In this document: positions 49,138 through 61,287 of the stretch, piece by piece
Position numbering within the stretch: position 1 is the first letter of the stretch
Layout: each line of letters begins with the position of its first letter
DNA from: Paragorgia papillata
Lineage: Eukaryota > Cnidaria > Anthozoa > Scleralcyonacea > Coralliidae
DNA: 64,000 nucleotides
Reading direction: 5' to 3'
Assembly: GCA_035771165.1 (NCBI GenBank)
Contig: JAWNZC010000338.1
Coordinates: 1,240,001 to 1,304,000 of the forward strand
Notes under the pieces: model-generated
Databases searched by the model: none
What the model saw: the letters and a program-made list of their open reading frames with translations, nothing else
Told to the model about the DNA's origin: nothing
Translations under genes and position numbers: made by a program

Positions 49138-49606
49138 GTGTCATCATCTTCTGGCAACCCTTGACAAAGGCAGGAATTCTCAACCAAAGAAAGTAATTCT
49201 TTAACATCATCTCGACTTTTAAGGGAACATTTTCTTTCAAGGTAGATGGTGTGGGTTTCAGGAATAGGCCAGTGGAAAACAAAAACAGTGAATTCTAGTG
49301 CAGAGTTGATTGTTAATGTGTATTTGGCAATGCTGTGAATGCCATCATACAGTTCCATTTTAATGATACTATGTTCAGCTGTATCTACTTTCCAAGGCTG
49401 TATATTTTCCTCGTCAAGATGCTTTTGCAAATCTGCCATACTGATATTTACCGACAAGTGTGAAGGGTCGACTGACGAAGAAGATGGCATATCTTCTTCA
49501 CTGACTCGTATGAGAGTTCGACGCTCTTTTTTAGGAACATCATGGCTTTTGGTAGGTAAATTATCGGTTGGAATACTTCCAGTAACCAACACTTTTCGCT
49601 TAGGAT
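49138..49606 (-). pseudogene. P-type (THAP9-like) transposase, second exon, first part
   Basis: Acceptor TTTCTAG then DPKRKVLVTGSIPTDNLPTK, a Ser-rich linker (MPSSSSVDPSHL) and VNISMADLQKHL. A folded stretch follows: IKMELYDGIHSIAKYTLTIN, FHWPIPETHTIYLERKC, LLSLVENSCLCQGLPEDDDT. It ends at the insertion. No stop in this part. Phase matches the THAP exon upstream (A + AT gives Asn). Confidence 0.75.
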
Positions 49607-49725
49607 CTAGAAATTGAAAACAATATCGATTTTAATACGACATTTAATTATTCATAAAGGGCCCTTTGTTCTCACACGACGAAAATAACAAGACGCGCAA
49701 CAGAACAGAATATATAAAAACTCAC

Positions 49726-49975
49726 TTGTAAGAATGCAATCTTGCGTAAAATGAAGTTCGCAAACATAAATATTGTTTTCCTCGACCCGCTGTCTCAAAT
49801 CCGGAGTCATTTCTTTCGTTCGCAATATCAAACGAAGCCATTCTTCTCTAGCTTTCCTCTTCAGCGATGCTGTCTGCTCGCCATCGTCTGCGCGAACAGC
49901 TGGGAACTTGAAAAGTGAAAGCCCGTGCTTTCTACTGATCGAACAACCAAAAAACGCACAAGTTACACCAGGCAT
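49726..49975 (-). CDS. THAP zinc-finger exon of the P-type transposase
   Basis: ATG at 49975. THAP (C2CH) domain: MPGVTCAFFGCSISRKHGLS gives the two N-terminal Cys and a following FKFP. Then EEWLRLILRT with the conserved Trp, and YVCELHFTQDCI with the C-x2-H pair and the usual Phe. Donor GTGAGT at 49725. THAP domains are the DNA-binding modules of P-element transposases and THAP9. This exon is intact, and with the remaining pieces the protein would be about 900 residues, close to human THAP9 (about 903). Confidence 0.85.
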
Positions 49976-50427
49976 CCCTTCAAACTATCATTTGAAGACA
50001 ATACCGCAACAACAGGAACAAAAAGAAGACACAGAACGGAAGATTTCTGACGCAGATTTTCAAGATCGCAACAATAGCTTTCTGAAGTGACGCTGAAATA
50101 TGACCCCTCTCCGCATCACGTGATACAAATAAACCGTGATCAATAGCATGTTTTGTCACGTGGTACAGCTAGCCTAACCAGTCTCCGCTTCTATTAACTG
50201 TGATTAAAACAAACTGCTCGTTCTTGTTATGATGCATGCTACAGTACAGTTACTTCTACGTACGGAAGGCACCAAACATAAATATTACAAACTTTAGAGT
50301 ATTAACACGCTCCTATGTGGCAAAGAAATATGCTGCTTGTCGAAATCCACTACAACTCTACAAGCCAATATATCTTCTGTGCCATAATTTTACACGTCCT
50401 TCGGCTTTTTAAAATGATCTACTTCGA
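49976..50427. other. 5' flank of the P-type gene
   Basis: No gene. Two ATCACGTGAT / TCACGTGG E-box-like motifs at about 50116 and 50156. The 5' terminal repeat of the P-type element should lie here but was not recognised. Confidence 0.4.
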
Positions 50428-50429
50428 TA

Positions 50430-51586
50430 GGGGAGTTCAAGGTTTATTTCGCCATATTGCAAGGGGTGCAAAACCATTGGGGCGAGCGCGCGGCCATGCC
50501 TATTTATCCTTGTTAAAATCATGGCGAAACTTGCGAAGCAAGTAGGATATCGCTTCGGTTTTTGTCGAATTCGTCTTTAATCGTCGTTTGGATCGCTTTT
50601 CTGTGGGCTAGTATGTTCGTTCTTTGATTTTAGACCATTATCGCTGATAACCAACGCGTAGAAACGCTATAATACGAAAGTTTCCTCAACTGAGGGGTGG
50701 CTGCGCTGTTATGACGGGCACCACTGAGTGACGATTTCAGCAACGCAATGTAAAACTTTAGCTCCAACTCTCTTGTAAATCACTCGAACTTCAAGCGTTT
50801 AGTAACGTACGTAACCAGAGGTTCATCTTCGTCATCTGAAGTCTGAAATATCCTCTTTCTCGTTATCAAACGAAGTGACGTTTCGGGTTACGCGTGTTTA
50901 TAAATATGTACACGTTTATATTAACTGGCATATACAGGGCAAAATATAGTTTAAGTCTAGATCTAACTATTAAGTATAAAGATAGAATCGTACATATTGA
51001 TTGTATTTTCGTCGAATTAAACGTATAATTATTTTGAAGAACGAAGCAATTTTATTTGGAAAATTTGACACTATTGGAGGCTGATAAACAAGCGGAAAAT
51101 ACGGATATTCTAGACAAATGTTTGCTTACGGCAAGTTTCTGCCGAAATCTGGTGATTAGGCCGCTTATTAAGAACCAAAATTTTAAGATAATACCTCTTC
51201 ACCCAACATCCTGGACTGCGTTTGTTGTTACCGCAGTATCCCACTATACAGCGAGGCGTTTTGTCTCTGCTAAAATCAACAAACAGCCGCGTCCCGTGTC
51301 TGCCACAATGGCGCAGCGACCCCTCAGTTGAGGAAACTTTCGTATTATAGCGTTTCTACACGTTGGTTATCAGCGATAATGGTCTAAAATCAAAGAACGA
51401 ACATACCAGCTCACAGGAAAGTGATCCAAACAACGATTAAAGACGAATTCGACAAAAACCGAAGGATATCCTTCTTGCTTCGCAAGTTTCGCCATGATTT
51501 TAACAAGGATAAATAGGCATGGCCGCGCGCTCGCCCCAATGGTTTTGCACCCCTTGCAATATGGCGAAATAAACCTTGAACTCCCC
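50430..51586. mobile_element. 1157-bp element with about 285-bp terminal inverted repeats, TA TSD
   Basis: GGGGAGTTCAAGGTTTATTT starts the left arm and its complement ends the right. Arms pair closely up to CAACTGAGGGGT (about 50700 and 51325), with small indels. TA on both sides (50428-50429, 51587-51588). The core, 50715-51300, has no recognisable protein; an ORF of 91 codons at 51056 reaches into the right arm. Confidence 0.82.
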
Positions 51587-51588
51587 TA

Positions 51589-53225
51589 TTGTGAACATTC
51601 CACAATTACAGTATTATCACACATTTGTATCCTACAAATCAGCCATTAACCACCGGCCGTTTGCAATGTTGGGTTTTCCGTTTCCTTAATATTAAATAAC
51701 CCTTCGGAAGCTCTCCGTCCGCTTCGAAATTTCGTCAAAATATCAACTTATTTACTTACGATTCTGTTTCCCTTCACGTTCTTAGGTCCTCCATAGTTCC
51801 ATGATGTGTCCCGTTGCTTGAAATACCAAAATGGATTTGTGTTGTTCGTCTATTAACCCATGGGTTACTCGGTTGACCGAGTAACTCGCCACCATATAAA
51901 CAGGCCCTAAAAGAAGCATTTAAATTGCCACAAAGATGTATAAAAGGGCGTAAAATGACAAGGAGTCGAGGCTAAGGAGTAGCCCTATTAAAGCCGCCGC
52001 TGAAGTTTGAAACGGACTAAAAGGCGCAAGTGTCAAACCGTCAGTTTGCCAGGATATAAAACTTTACGTTCTGTTTATATGAGAGCGAGCTACCTGGCGG
52101 GTTATAATATTTGAGATGATTCTCATCAACAAAAGTGACACGAAGTAACGAATATAGAAAATTCATCCCGCTATGCCGAGTTTCTTGGGTAAAAGAGTTT
52201 ATATGAGGAAATGTTTTTATAAAATAACATGTATACGTACGCGAGCCCTGATTGGTTAATTGCCGTGTTTGGATCAGAGTATCCAAACACGGAAAATTCC
52301 CGCCAAAACGATTTTTTGAAAATGTCGGACAGTATATCATATTCACTTGTGATTATTTTATAAAAGAAATACCAAATGGTTTTTTCCGTGTTTGGAGACT
52401 CTTATCCAAACACTTGGGAAATTGCTCGACTTTCGAAAAGCTAAAAACACTCGCCTACGGCTCGTGTTTTGTTACGCTTTTCTCCAGTCTCGCAATTTCC
52501 CGCGTGTTTGGATCAGAGTATCCAACACGGAAAACCATTTGGTATTTCTTTAATCCCACCTCGCCGAGATCCCGGCTGCCAGTGCCGAGTTCTACCCGTC
52601 TGTCTCATATAAACACTGCGGTGAGAAAAACAGTGACCGGGAACTCGCCATGTGCCGAGTATTAAATAACTCGACTGGCCGGGTAATTTTATAACTCGCC
52701 TCCATATAAACAGGTCCTTTATATATAGTTCCTCATTTATTGCCGTCAAATTATTTTCAACACTGGAAAACCGTTTCAGTTTATGGAAACTGTATCTACC
52801 CACATATAAACTAAAGCGACGAAACTATTCAGTCGCCCAAACAAAATCGAACAAAATAATTATTTTTATTCCGTCCTCTTAAAACGTCGCATTTAAATAA
52901 TCGCATCCCAACAAAATGTTCAAAGAAATACAAATGGAACAGCTAGGAATTGAAAGAAGGGATTTTTTTTAACACTGTCTTAATAATTTATGAATTGAGT
53001 TCGACGTGGTTCGACAAGGCAGAGTGCCAGAGATTTATGAATTGAGTTCGACAAGGCAGATATTCGATTGAAACGGAGTCGTGGCTTGTCAACAACAAAG
53101 TGACCGGAAGTTTATGAATAAGAAACGATTTGATTGGCTGATTGGTTAACAATCGAGAAAGGAATGTATCGCGCGTCTGAGCAGACGTTAGTGGGGGCAC
53201 CTCACAACGTCTGCTCAAGGAGGCT
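51589..53225. other. Intergenic with several MITE ends
   Basis: No gene. CCATATAAACAGGCCC (51892) and CCATATAAACAGGTCC (52702) look like right ends of a common element. GTTTGGATCAGAGTATCCAA palindromes at 52267 and 52507, and a related TTTGGAGACTC at 52392, mark another family. AATTGAGTTCGAC is duplicated at 52993 and 53040. Confidence 0.5.
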
Positions 53226-53349
53226 AATAATAGCAGTGAACTCGATGTAAGTTAAAATCTGTCCTAGGCCCCTGTACGCTTTGCAGGTAGGTTTCAGTCT
53301 CCCACAAAATGTTTTTTTACACGGCCGCCAGTCTTGGGCGAACCGCGAA

Positions 53350-54990
53350 GGCTGAAAAAGGTTTGAAAAATTATTTATTGAACCATTTTATATAATCACG
53401 CTTTGCTAAACGTACATTTTAAATTTTAAATGGTTGTGCTATGCTGCCGAACTAATTATGCAGTAACTGTTTATTTGTTGCTATAGTAAGGGTCATTGTC
53501 TTTACAAAATGTGCACGAAGTTTGTCAGTCAAGAAATTAGATCAAACTTTTCGTTATAATATAAACCATATATTAGAATTTCGTTACTCCGAAGAGGATA
53601 CAAAAAATCAACACAAACTTAGTATAGATATGCCGTTAGTACCAGTTTCATATGTCGTTTTGTTTAAAAAGCATTCCGCATTCGTACCGAAAACAACAAC
53701 TAAGTTGTCAGTTATTTCTTAAAATATCATTAGTTACAAAAGACCGTTCAACACATTCGAACAAAAAATTAAAGGAGCAGATATCAGAAAATTACATTAG
53801 ATGTATATTTAACAGTTATACCATGAGCTCGAGTCGTATATGAGCTCATAGCCAACGAGGCGCTTCGCCGAGTTGGCTATTAGTTCGTATACGACGAGAG
53901 CGAATGGTATAACTGTTTTATTATATAGCCAAGCACTGTACAAGAGACAAAATTACATGCAGCGAAATGTTTCAAACGACAACTTCCGGCATAGGCAACT
54001 AATACTTCCGCCATGCGTAATGATGCATTCACATAGAGTTTCTCGCTTAGCTGTTCGGTAAACAGCTTTGAAATGTTGCATAAATGTTGCTCGAGAGGCA
54101 AAAAATGTGTTAAGTAGATCAACAAAAAAGATTAAAAGGTACCTTTATGAAGTCAAAAGGTGGGTCAGTTGTTTATATTAGCGTTGCTATCGTGAAAAAG
54201 GTTTTGATTTCATGCAAAAATGAAACTGAAACACCTTCGGCAGTGAAACTAAATTACTTAGTTGGTTGTTTTTGAAAAAGAACATGCTTTTTACTACTCC
54301 AAATGCTTATCTAAATAAAAAAAGTCTCTTTACTGGTGATCTCCTACGAAATGTGTGTTGTAAGCTTGATTTTAACCGTGAGTTTCTTTGTTTGGCAACG
54401 AATTAATATCAACCCGTTAATTTAGTCAGGTTTTTGAAGTAAAAATACGAAATTTTTAGGTGAATTTTACCATTTACCATGCTAAATTGTGTATTTGTTA
54501 ATGTATTTTTACACAATGTTGTTTTTTTATACATTGGTTTGAGGGTGTTGATGTTTTTCTGTATAAAAATCCGTCAATTTCAACTCTTTTCGGCAGTTTA
54601 AAAAAACGTGCCGCCATCTTGTTTTTCCTCTACTAGTAGGATATGAGCTGATAGCCTGGTAGTAGGGAACCAATCAGATTACGCAAAAGCTCATATCCGA
54701 TAGCATGCTATATAATAATATGAAATATCAAGTATCAATACGTCTTCAAACTCGTACAAGAATGGCTTTCTCACTCTTGTTCTCGCCTTTTCAGCTGGCT
54801 GTTTTCATCCTAGCCAGCAAAAGGACGTCTGTTTTCTCAGCCTATTTTCATCCCTACTTTAATTTGCTGTGTAGTTTTGTTCTGCTATACAGTAAATAAA
54901 ACAACAACACCACTGCACAACAATGGGAAACTATTAAATGCACGTTTAGTCTGATAAATAATTTTTTCAAACCTTTTTTCGAGCCTTCGC
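53350..54990. mobile_element. Insertion in the left arm of the giant foldback
   Basis: GGCTGAAAAAGGTTTGAAAA at about 53349 and TTTTCAAACCTTTTTTCGAGCC at about 54970 are inverted ends. The right arm of the foldback lacks this block. It contains the second copy of the 910-bp element. Confidence 0.6.
53806..54716. mobile_element. 910-bp repeat element, copy 2
   Basis: Nearly identical to 16813-17722 over the full length, with scattered substitutions and 1-4-bp indels (for example near 53957). Being inside an insertion inside a foldback, it is the youngest of three layers. Confidence 0.78.
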
Positions 54991-56640
54991 TACGGCGCGC
55001 CGTTTTGGCCAAAAATGGTCGAGAAAAAAAAACGCGTCGAGAATCGGACAAAAATGGTCGAGAAATAAAAACGTGTCGAGATTTCTGCAAAAACTAGTCG
55101 AGAAATAAAAACGTGTTGAGATATTGGCAAAAACAAGTCGAGAATATAAAACGTGTTGAGATGTTCATTTTTTAATCATACTTTTTGAGCTGGTCGAGAA
55201 TTAATTTCTGACTCGCTGACAGCATGGGGTGAAGTGATACGGGGGGGGGGTCACAAATATTTTCCAAAGGGGGAAATAACCAATCACTTTATACTTTCTA
55301 TGGTTAGGTAGGATTGTACTAACTAGTGAGTGTTATCTGATCGCCAAGCTAGCGAAGATGACGCAATTTCGGATAATCATAATAGGTGTAAACTCGCTTT
55401 TATATACAGTAAGATAACGCTGTCGATTGTAGAGAACGGGTATACGTGAACGCCACTGCGAAGCGACTCATATAAAAACAATGGCGATGCAGTTGTTCGG
55501 CAGTGACATGGCGTTCGGTGACTCGCGTTCCGCGCTAACTATAACCCATACAAGTGTCGACTGGTTTGCGTCTGAACTCCGACTGAAGTTTTTGTAATTT
55601 TTTTTCCGACTGAACTTTGACAACTTTATCGTAAAGTAAAAAAACACTTCAACGACAACGACCACGACAGGGAAAATTAATTAAAAACGAATGAAGCCTA
55701 ATTCTTCTTCGACGACGAACCCTCGGGGGGTGGGGAACGCCGGGGGCGGGATTGTATAAACAATCTGTGTATAATCTTATGTCTATAATCTGCAGCAACT
55801 GTATGGCGATATTAACTGGCCAACAATTGGCGCTGAAACGACTTGCAAAGAAATGAAAGCATGCACTGAAATACTGTGGCTTGACTTTGAATAATATTTC
55901 TTGTTTACTTCACACTTATAAAAAACATGTCTGTCGCCAATTCATTATCCTTATCCGAAACGCGCTGACATTTTCTAATATTAGCAATTGGAAAAAAAAG
56001 ACGTTTTGTGCTTGAAAGAGTAGCCTATGAGTATAGTTGGCTTACGAGAGTAAGTCACCAAAACCTTTTCAGACTTACAAACAGAACTATTCCGTCAAAA
56101 CGTTTTCAATTGACAGTAATTTCTAGTTTCTTCAAATTAGAACCACCTGGAACTCCTACGGTAATATGTAATCATCTAGACATACGTCAATGTCATTGTA
56201 AACTTGGAGTGATAATATATGTCAATTATTAGAGTGGGCTAGATCGGGAAGAAACCGAATGTTTGCGAGACTATATGCTTGGTAAAAAACGTTGCTATAG
56301 TATAATCATGTAAAGAAAAAGTTAAAGAAAGAACGTAGTGATCAGTATTGTACCTATTTAGTATTGTGCAAATAGTTACTCTTGGTTGTGTTTGTGAATA
56401 TAGCTGACTGGCCATAGCTAACAGTTGTTTAGGGCGTCCCCCCCCCCCCACCCCACCCCCCAGGGTTCGTCGAAGAAGAAGAATTAGGCTTCATTCGTCG
56501 TTTTTAATTAATTTTCCCTGTTGTGGTCGTTGTCGTTGAAGTGTTTTCTTACTTTACGATAAAGTTGTCAAAGTTGAGTCGGAAAAAAAAATTACAAAAA
56601 GTTCAGTCGGAGTTCAGACGCAAACCAGTCGATATTTGTA

Positions 56641-57000
56641 TAACTTGACCGAAAAATCTGACGATTCATTATTGGATTTTATTATATAAAATAGAGTGTT
56701 TTATTGATTTTTCCGCCACTAATAAAAGTGATAATCTCACATGTGCGATTATTTATGATAATCGCACATGTGACGATTATCGCTGAATCAGCATTATAGT
56801 TTAATGCAATTTTTGCAAGGCAATAGGACAATTTTTTTATATAATAAACAGAACAATACATGGATGCTTGGAAATATGAAATTTATTTCTCGTGTTGAAC
56901 AGGATATGTCACTCGTTCGCTTCGCTCACTCGTGAGATATCCTGGTCAACACTCGAAATAAATTTCATATTTCCGCACATCCATGTATTATTCTCTATAT
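56641..57000. mobile_element. Insertion in the right arm of the giant foldback
   Basis: The left arm reads continuously across CCCATACAAGTG/TAACTATAACC, but the right arm is split by about 360 bp. The insert contains a long hairpin: AATACATGGATG...GAAATATGAAATTTATTTC with its complement at 56955-56995. Confidence 0.6.
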
Positions 57001-57650
57001 AATTAGCGTGGAACGCGAGTCACCGAACGCCATGTCACTGCCGTACAACTGCATCGCCATTGTTTTTATATGGGTCGGTTCGTAGTGGCGTTCACGTATA
57101 CTCGTTCTCTACAATCGACTGCGTTATCTTACTGTATATAAAGCGAGCTTACATCTATTATGATTATCCGAAATTGCGTCATCTTCGCTAGCTTGGCGAT
57201 CAGAATACACTAGTTAGTACAATCCTACCTACCCATAGAAAGTATAAAGTGATTGGTTACTTGCCCTTTTGGAAAATATTTGTGACCCTCCCCCTATCAC
57301 TTCACCCCATGCTGTCAGCGAGTCAGAAATTAATTCTCGACCAGCTCAACACGTTTTATATTCTCGACTTGTTTTTGCCGAAATCTCAACACGTTTTTAT
57401 TTCTCGACTAGTTTTTGCGGAAATCTCGACACGTTTTTATTTCTCGACCATTTTTGGCCGAAACGGCGCGCCATACTTCGCAGTTCGCTCAAGACGGGCG
57501 GCCGTGTAAAAAAAACCGCATTGTGTTGGAGACTGAATCCTACCTGCAAACCGCACAGGGGCCTGGAACTTTTTGCCTCACTTTTGTGGTTTACGTGTTA
57601 GCGTTCCAAGGTGTCAGATTTTAACTTACATCGAGTTTACCGAATAATAG

Positions 57651-58249
57651 ATGCTCTATCCAGTTTCTTATATAGATCAGTGGCCCCATCCTGCTCGTAA
57701 AAGGAAAGAATATATATTTTCACAACGCCTGCAAAACCAGGTGAGTAATTTTACTTGTTCCAACCTATAAATAAGAACTTGCTTGACCTCGATCTGTGAT
57801 TAAATCAAGCTTATTACTTGATATTTATACACCACTTGACCTGTATTTGAGTATTACGGACCAGATAATTCGTGTTTGCAGAATGCTGTGATTTTGTTGT
57901 ATTTCGCATTTTGTAATGTCGTGTGTATTTAAAATCGAATCGTTAACATTGGTAACTTATTACAACGAAAAATTTTACGAAGTACGGAAGATATTGAAGG
58001 TGATGAACTCATTAAACGTTAGGGGAACTGCTGGACTTCGAAGACGAAATTTACTGACTTATCGGCCGGTTAATTAATTAAAGCCCTTATTTTAGAATTT
58101 CTTAGTTCTTAAAACGTGCTTGTCTAAAAGTTACATATGGTTTACCATTTCTTTCCTATTGAAGGTATGTCAAACTTAAACAATTTGTGTTTTAACCTTG
58201 TCAAGTGTATAAAATACTGCCATCTTGAAAATACTGAAATCTGCTAGGC
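57651..58249. other. Intergenic, no gene seen
   Basis: AT-rich, no recognisable coding sequence or clear repeat pair. Confidence 0.45.
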
Positions 58250-58258
58250 GTTCTAGAG

Positions 58259-59019
58259 CAATCTCGTACCCAGAGCCTGCGATCCTTTTGGTCTGTACCA
58301 AGGAACGGAGGCTCTGGGAAACTCCGATGAAAAAAAAAACAAAATTGGATTTTTATTCCCAGTCCTCTGGTTCCCAGTCCCCTATAATTTGTTACTGTCA
58401 TCGACAATATTTGGCTTGTTCGAAGACCGGGGAAAATATTTGTTTACCGATAAAGAATGGCCCAATATGTTTTACGAAGCTCTTGACAAAGCGCTGCGAT
58501 ACAAATGGTCTTTCTTAGCTTTTCTCTAAATCGTCAACCGGACGATTTGACGAAAGTGTTTTATGTCCGCGTCGCCATCGGCCCTCGGCAGTGATCGGCT
58601 CAGCCGCTCAGATAAAGAATTGTACTTTCTGTCGAGAATTTTGGCTAAACTACATCGACCTTGTATTCTCTAATATAATTTTGAAGTTCTGAGACGAAAC
58701 TGTGGATAATTACTAGACGAGTCAGACGATGGATGTTTGTTTGGCGACGAAGCGAGAATAATAGTTTTAACTTGTAAATTGTAAGGATTTTTGCTGTTTT
58801 GAATTATTTCATGTGTTCAGTTGTATTTTGGGTCTGTCGTGTATAATTATGTGTTACAGAACATCGATAAATCGATTAAACAAGTTAGCAACGTGCACAT
58901 TATTTTAAATTTTATTGTTTTTAAACTAACCAATCAGATGACAAGTTTCATCGGAGTTCCCCAGAGCCTCCATTCCTTGGTACAGACCAAAAGGATCGCA
59001 GGCTCTGGGTACGAGATTG
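58259..59019. mobile_element. 761-bp TIR element, CAATCTCGTACCCAGAGCC termini, 9-bp TSD
   Basis: About 75-bp terminal inverted repeats with about two mismatches, including GATCCTTTTGGTCTGTACC. Flanks GTTCTAGAG (58250-58258) and GTTTTAGAG (59020-59028), a 9-bp TSD with one difference. Same family as 4150-4494 and 4829-4926. No transposase. Confidence 0.83.
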
Positions 59020-59028
59020 GTTTTAGAG

Positions 59029-59749
59029 CACCTTGAGCGGTGACGTCAGACCTAGGTACCAGTCTCATAAAATACGCGCGTGCTTTAGTACGACGGGACT
59101 ACGCTGAGTTTTTAGAGTAACTATTGAGTTTCTCGTCCTCTGATTGGTCGAGCTGAACCGCCTATTTCGCGATAGTTACCTCGCGCGAGGTAACTATATA
59201 TACTAGAAATTGTTGTCGGAAATTGTCGGAATCATCATTTTGACGGATGGTGTCTAATCAATGGTGTAATTATTTTTCAAAATGGCGACTGCAGCGACTA
59301 CAGCGATATTCAACGATAATCACCTCGACTTCGGTGACTAATTGTTAAATAGAACTGAGATTTTCATCGACAAATAAAACATAAAATAACTAATGCAATA
59401 AAACCATACCAGGTGTTGTTTTCTACTGCATTATTGTGTATTTATTTCACTTACCCGATTCAGACTTAACCCCGCTGGATTTGCTTAAAATAAAGGAAAG
59501 GTTGGAAGCAAACAGGCGTTCCAGCCTTCGACATGCTGCAATAATCGATCAAATTTTCGTACAAAAGCAGATTGCACTCCGGTTTTGCCATACAGGTCAT
59601 GTCAAATGATAGTCAGACTTTCTTTCCCCGCAATCCAATCGAAATTATTGGCCGTCGTTCAAGAATTAGCATCGAGAAAAAAAGGGGTTTTTCCCAGAGG
59701 GTTGTGGTTAGGCTTAGGGCCACTGGGGGATTATGGGTTAGGTTTAGGG
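59029..59749. other. Intergenic, no gene seen
   Basis: Contains a short palindrome GTTACCTCGCGCGAGGTAAC at 59176-59195. No coding sequence recognised. Confidence 0.45.
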
Positions 59750-61287
59750 CTGCCTCCTCCACAGGCCCTATTGCATCATGGACAGGACACACTGTTTAGA
59801 GGGCCTGCCAGATCCTGTAAACAAAATGGTGACCGATCCCATTATGCACAGCGAGACTAGGCCCTATATAGAGGCGATAGTTTTGAGAGGGCCTGCAAAT
59901 TTTTTCCGGCCGCTGTTCAACAAACGTACGTCCAAGTTCTTTAAACACTGTGACCCACCAGGAAATTCGGTCTAAACTTTCTTACAGATCATGACAATGA
60001 AGAAACCAATATGTTTTAGAATTACCGACCTTCTGCCAATAATATTTTTAGTGACAAAAAGGAATTGAAGGGGGGGAAATATCTGCCGAACAAAAGCAAA
60101 TTCGACGGTCAGGAACTGAGTAACAGGTTTTTCGTATTGTTGTTTGGTTTATTTAGCTATCGAAGACTGTCAACTGACCAAGAGTTAATGAGATTTAATT
60201 TTGTTAAATTGTAGGCTATAGTGTAGCGTAATTCAAGTTTCAGTTGTTGTGGAATTGTGGAAACCGAAAAAGTATAAACCAAAGAGTCTCTGGGTAGACA
60301 TGGGAGGCGGGACGGGACGTTTGCCGGGATCTCACCATGCATGTATATCTCTCTTATTTATCCCGTTCCGTTTATATGGAAAGATGTTTGCCAGGACGTT
60401 TTTCATCCCGGTTCGCTCAGCCGGGATCCTGGCAAATCCAAGACAATTTTTCTCATGTAAACACTCCGTCCCGCTTTGCCGGGACGATATTATGCTGACT
60501 TTGCAACATTTGTCATGTGATGCAAAAACAAAAATGCCTAGTCGTTTGCCACTCCGAACGTTTTCTCAAGAAATAGTCCACTGTAGAAGCTATGAAATAT
60601 ACTGGAAGAAAGATAATTCATCTGGCTACAAAATACGTACAGTTTATCCGACCAAATAGCTTAGTTTTCTTAAAAAAGCGAAATACCGAACATGTCCAAA
60701 TAATAGCGGCCGCTATTTTGAAATTCTTTTTCGTATGTATTATAATCTGTCTTCTTCGAATGTTTTCTTGAGAAATAAACCACTGTAGAAGCTATCAAAT
60801 ATACTGGAAGAAAGATAATTCATCTGGCTACAAGATACGTACAGTTTATCCGACCAAATAGCTTAGTTTCCCTAAAAAAAGCGAAATACCGAGCATGTCC
60901 AACACGAACTAGAGATGCTTGTTGAACGTCCCGGGTGGTAGAACTCATGTAAACCCGGGATGAAAAACGTCCCGTCCCGGCAAACGTCCCGTCCCGCCTC
61001 CCATATAAACAGCCCCTATTTTCGTTGATTATTCCGGCCGAAAGTTGACAAAGTTCAACCGTAATTGCTTTCTTCAACAATTCCTGCATTTTAAAGCTAG
61101 GATTCGTATGTAATAAGTCTTCAATGGCCTTCAAAATCTTCGGATATAGCCATGGCTATTAATAATGTAGTTAATTATGCAAATTTATTCCGTGCCAAGT
61201 TTTGCCAAATTTTTTACAGGATCTTGCAGGCCCTAAATTCGGCGTGTGTGTCCTGTCCATGATGCAATAGGGCCTGTGGAGGAGGCA
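59750..61287. repeat. Inverted-repeat element with a nested TIR element
   Basis: GCCTCCTCCACAGGCCCTAT (59752) recurs inverted at about 61266-61286, with CATCATGGACAGGACACAC and AGATCCTGTAAA inside each end. Inside, 60301-61002 has inverted ends TGGGAGGCGGGACGGGACGT / complement. Within that, a segment of about 140 bp (GAAGCTAT.AAATATACTGG ...) is duplicated at 60573 and 60775. Confidence 0.65.

Larger units (their letters stand above)
53234..57642. mobile_element. Giant foldback element (4.4 kb) with 8-bp TSD and nested insertions
   Basis: Left end CAGTGAACTCGATGTAAGTT and right end AACTTACATCGAGTTTACCG are inverted. AATAATAG flanks both sides (53226-53233, 57643-57650). The arms continue inward with GGCCCCTGT...GCAGGTAGG, ACACGGCCGCC, repeated GGTCGAGAAATAAAAACGTG units, TCAGAAATTAATTCTCGACC, and CTTTACGATAAAGTTGTC up to about 55740 and 56450. 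A core of about 0.7 kb between (55745-56440) has no recognised gene. CAGTG-type ends plus 8-bp TSD fit a non-autonomous hAT. Confidence 0.7.

Noticed and set aside
56008..56232. 74-codon ORF in the core of the giant foldback
   Set aside because: Begins ERVAYEYSWLTRVSHQNLF but has no family resemblance and no splice or start context.
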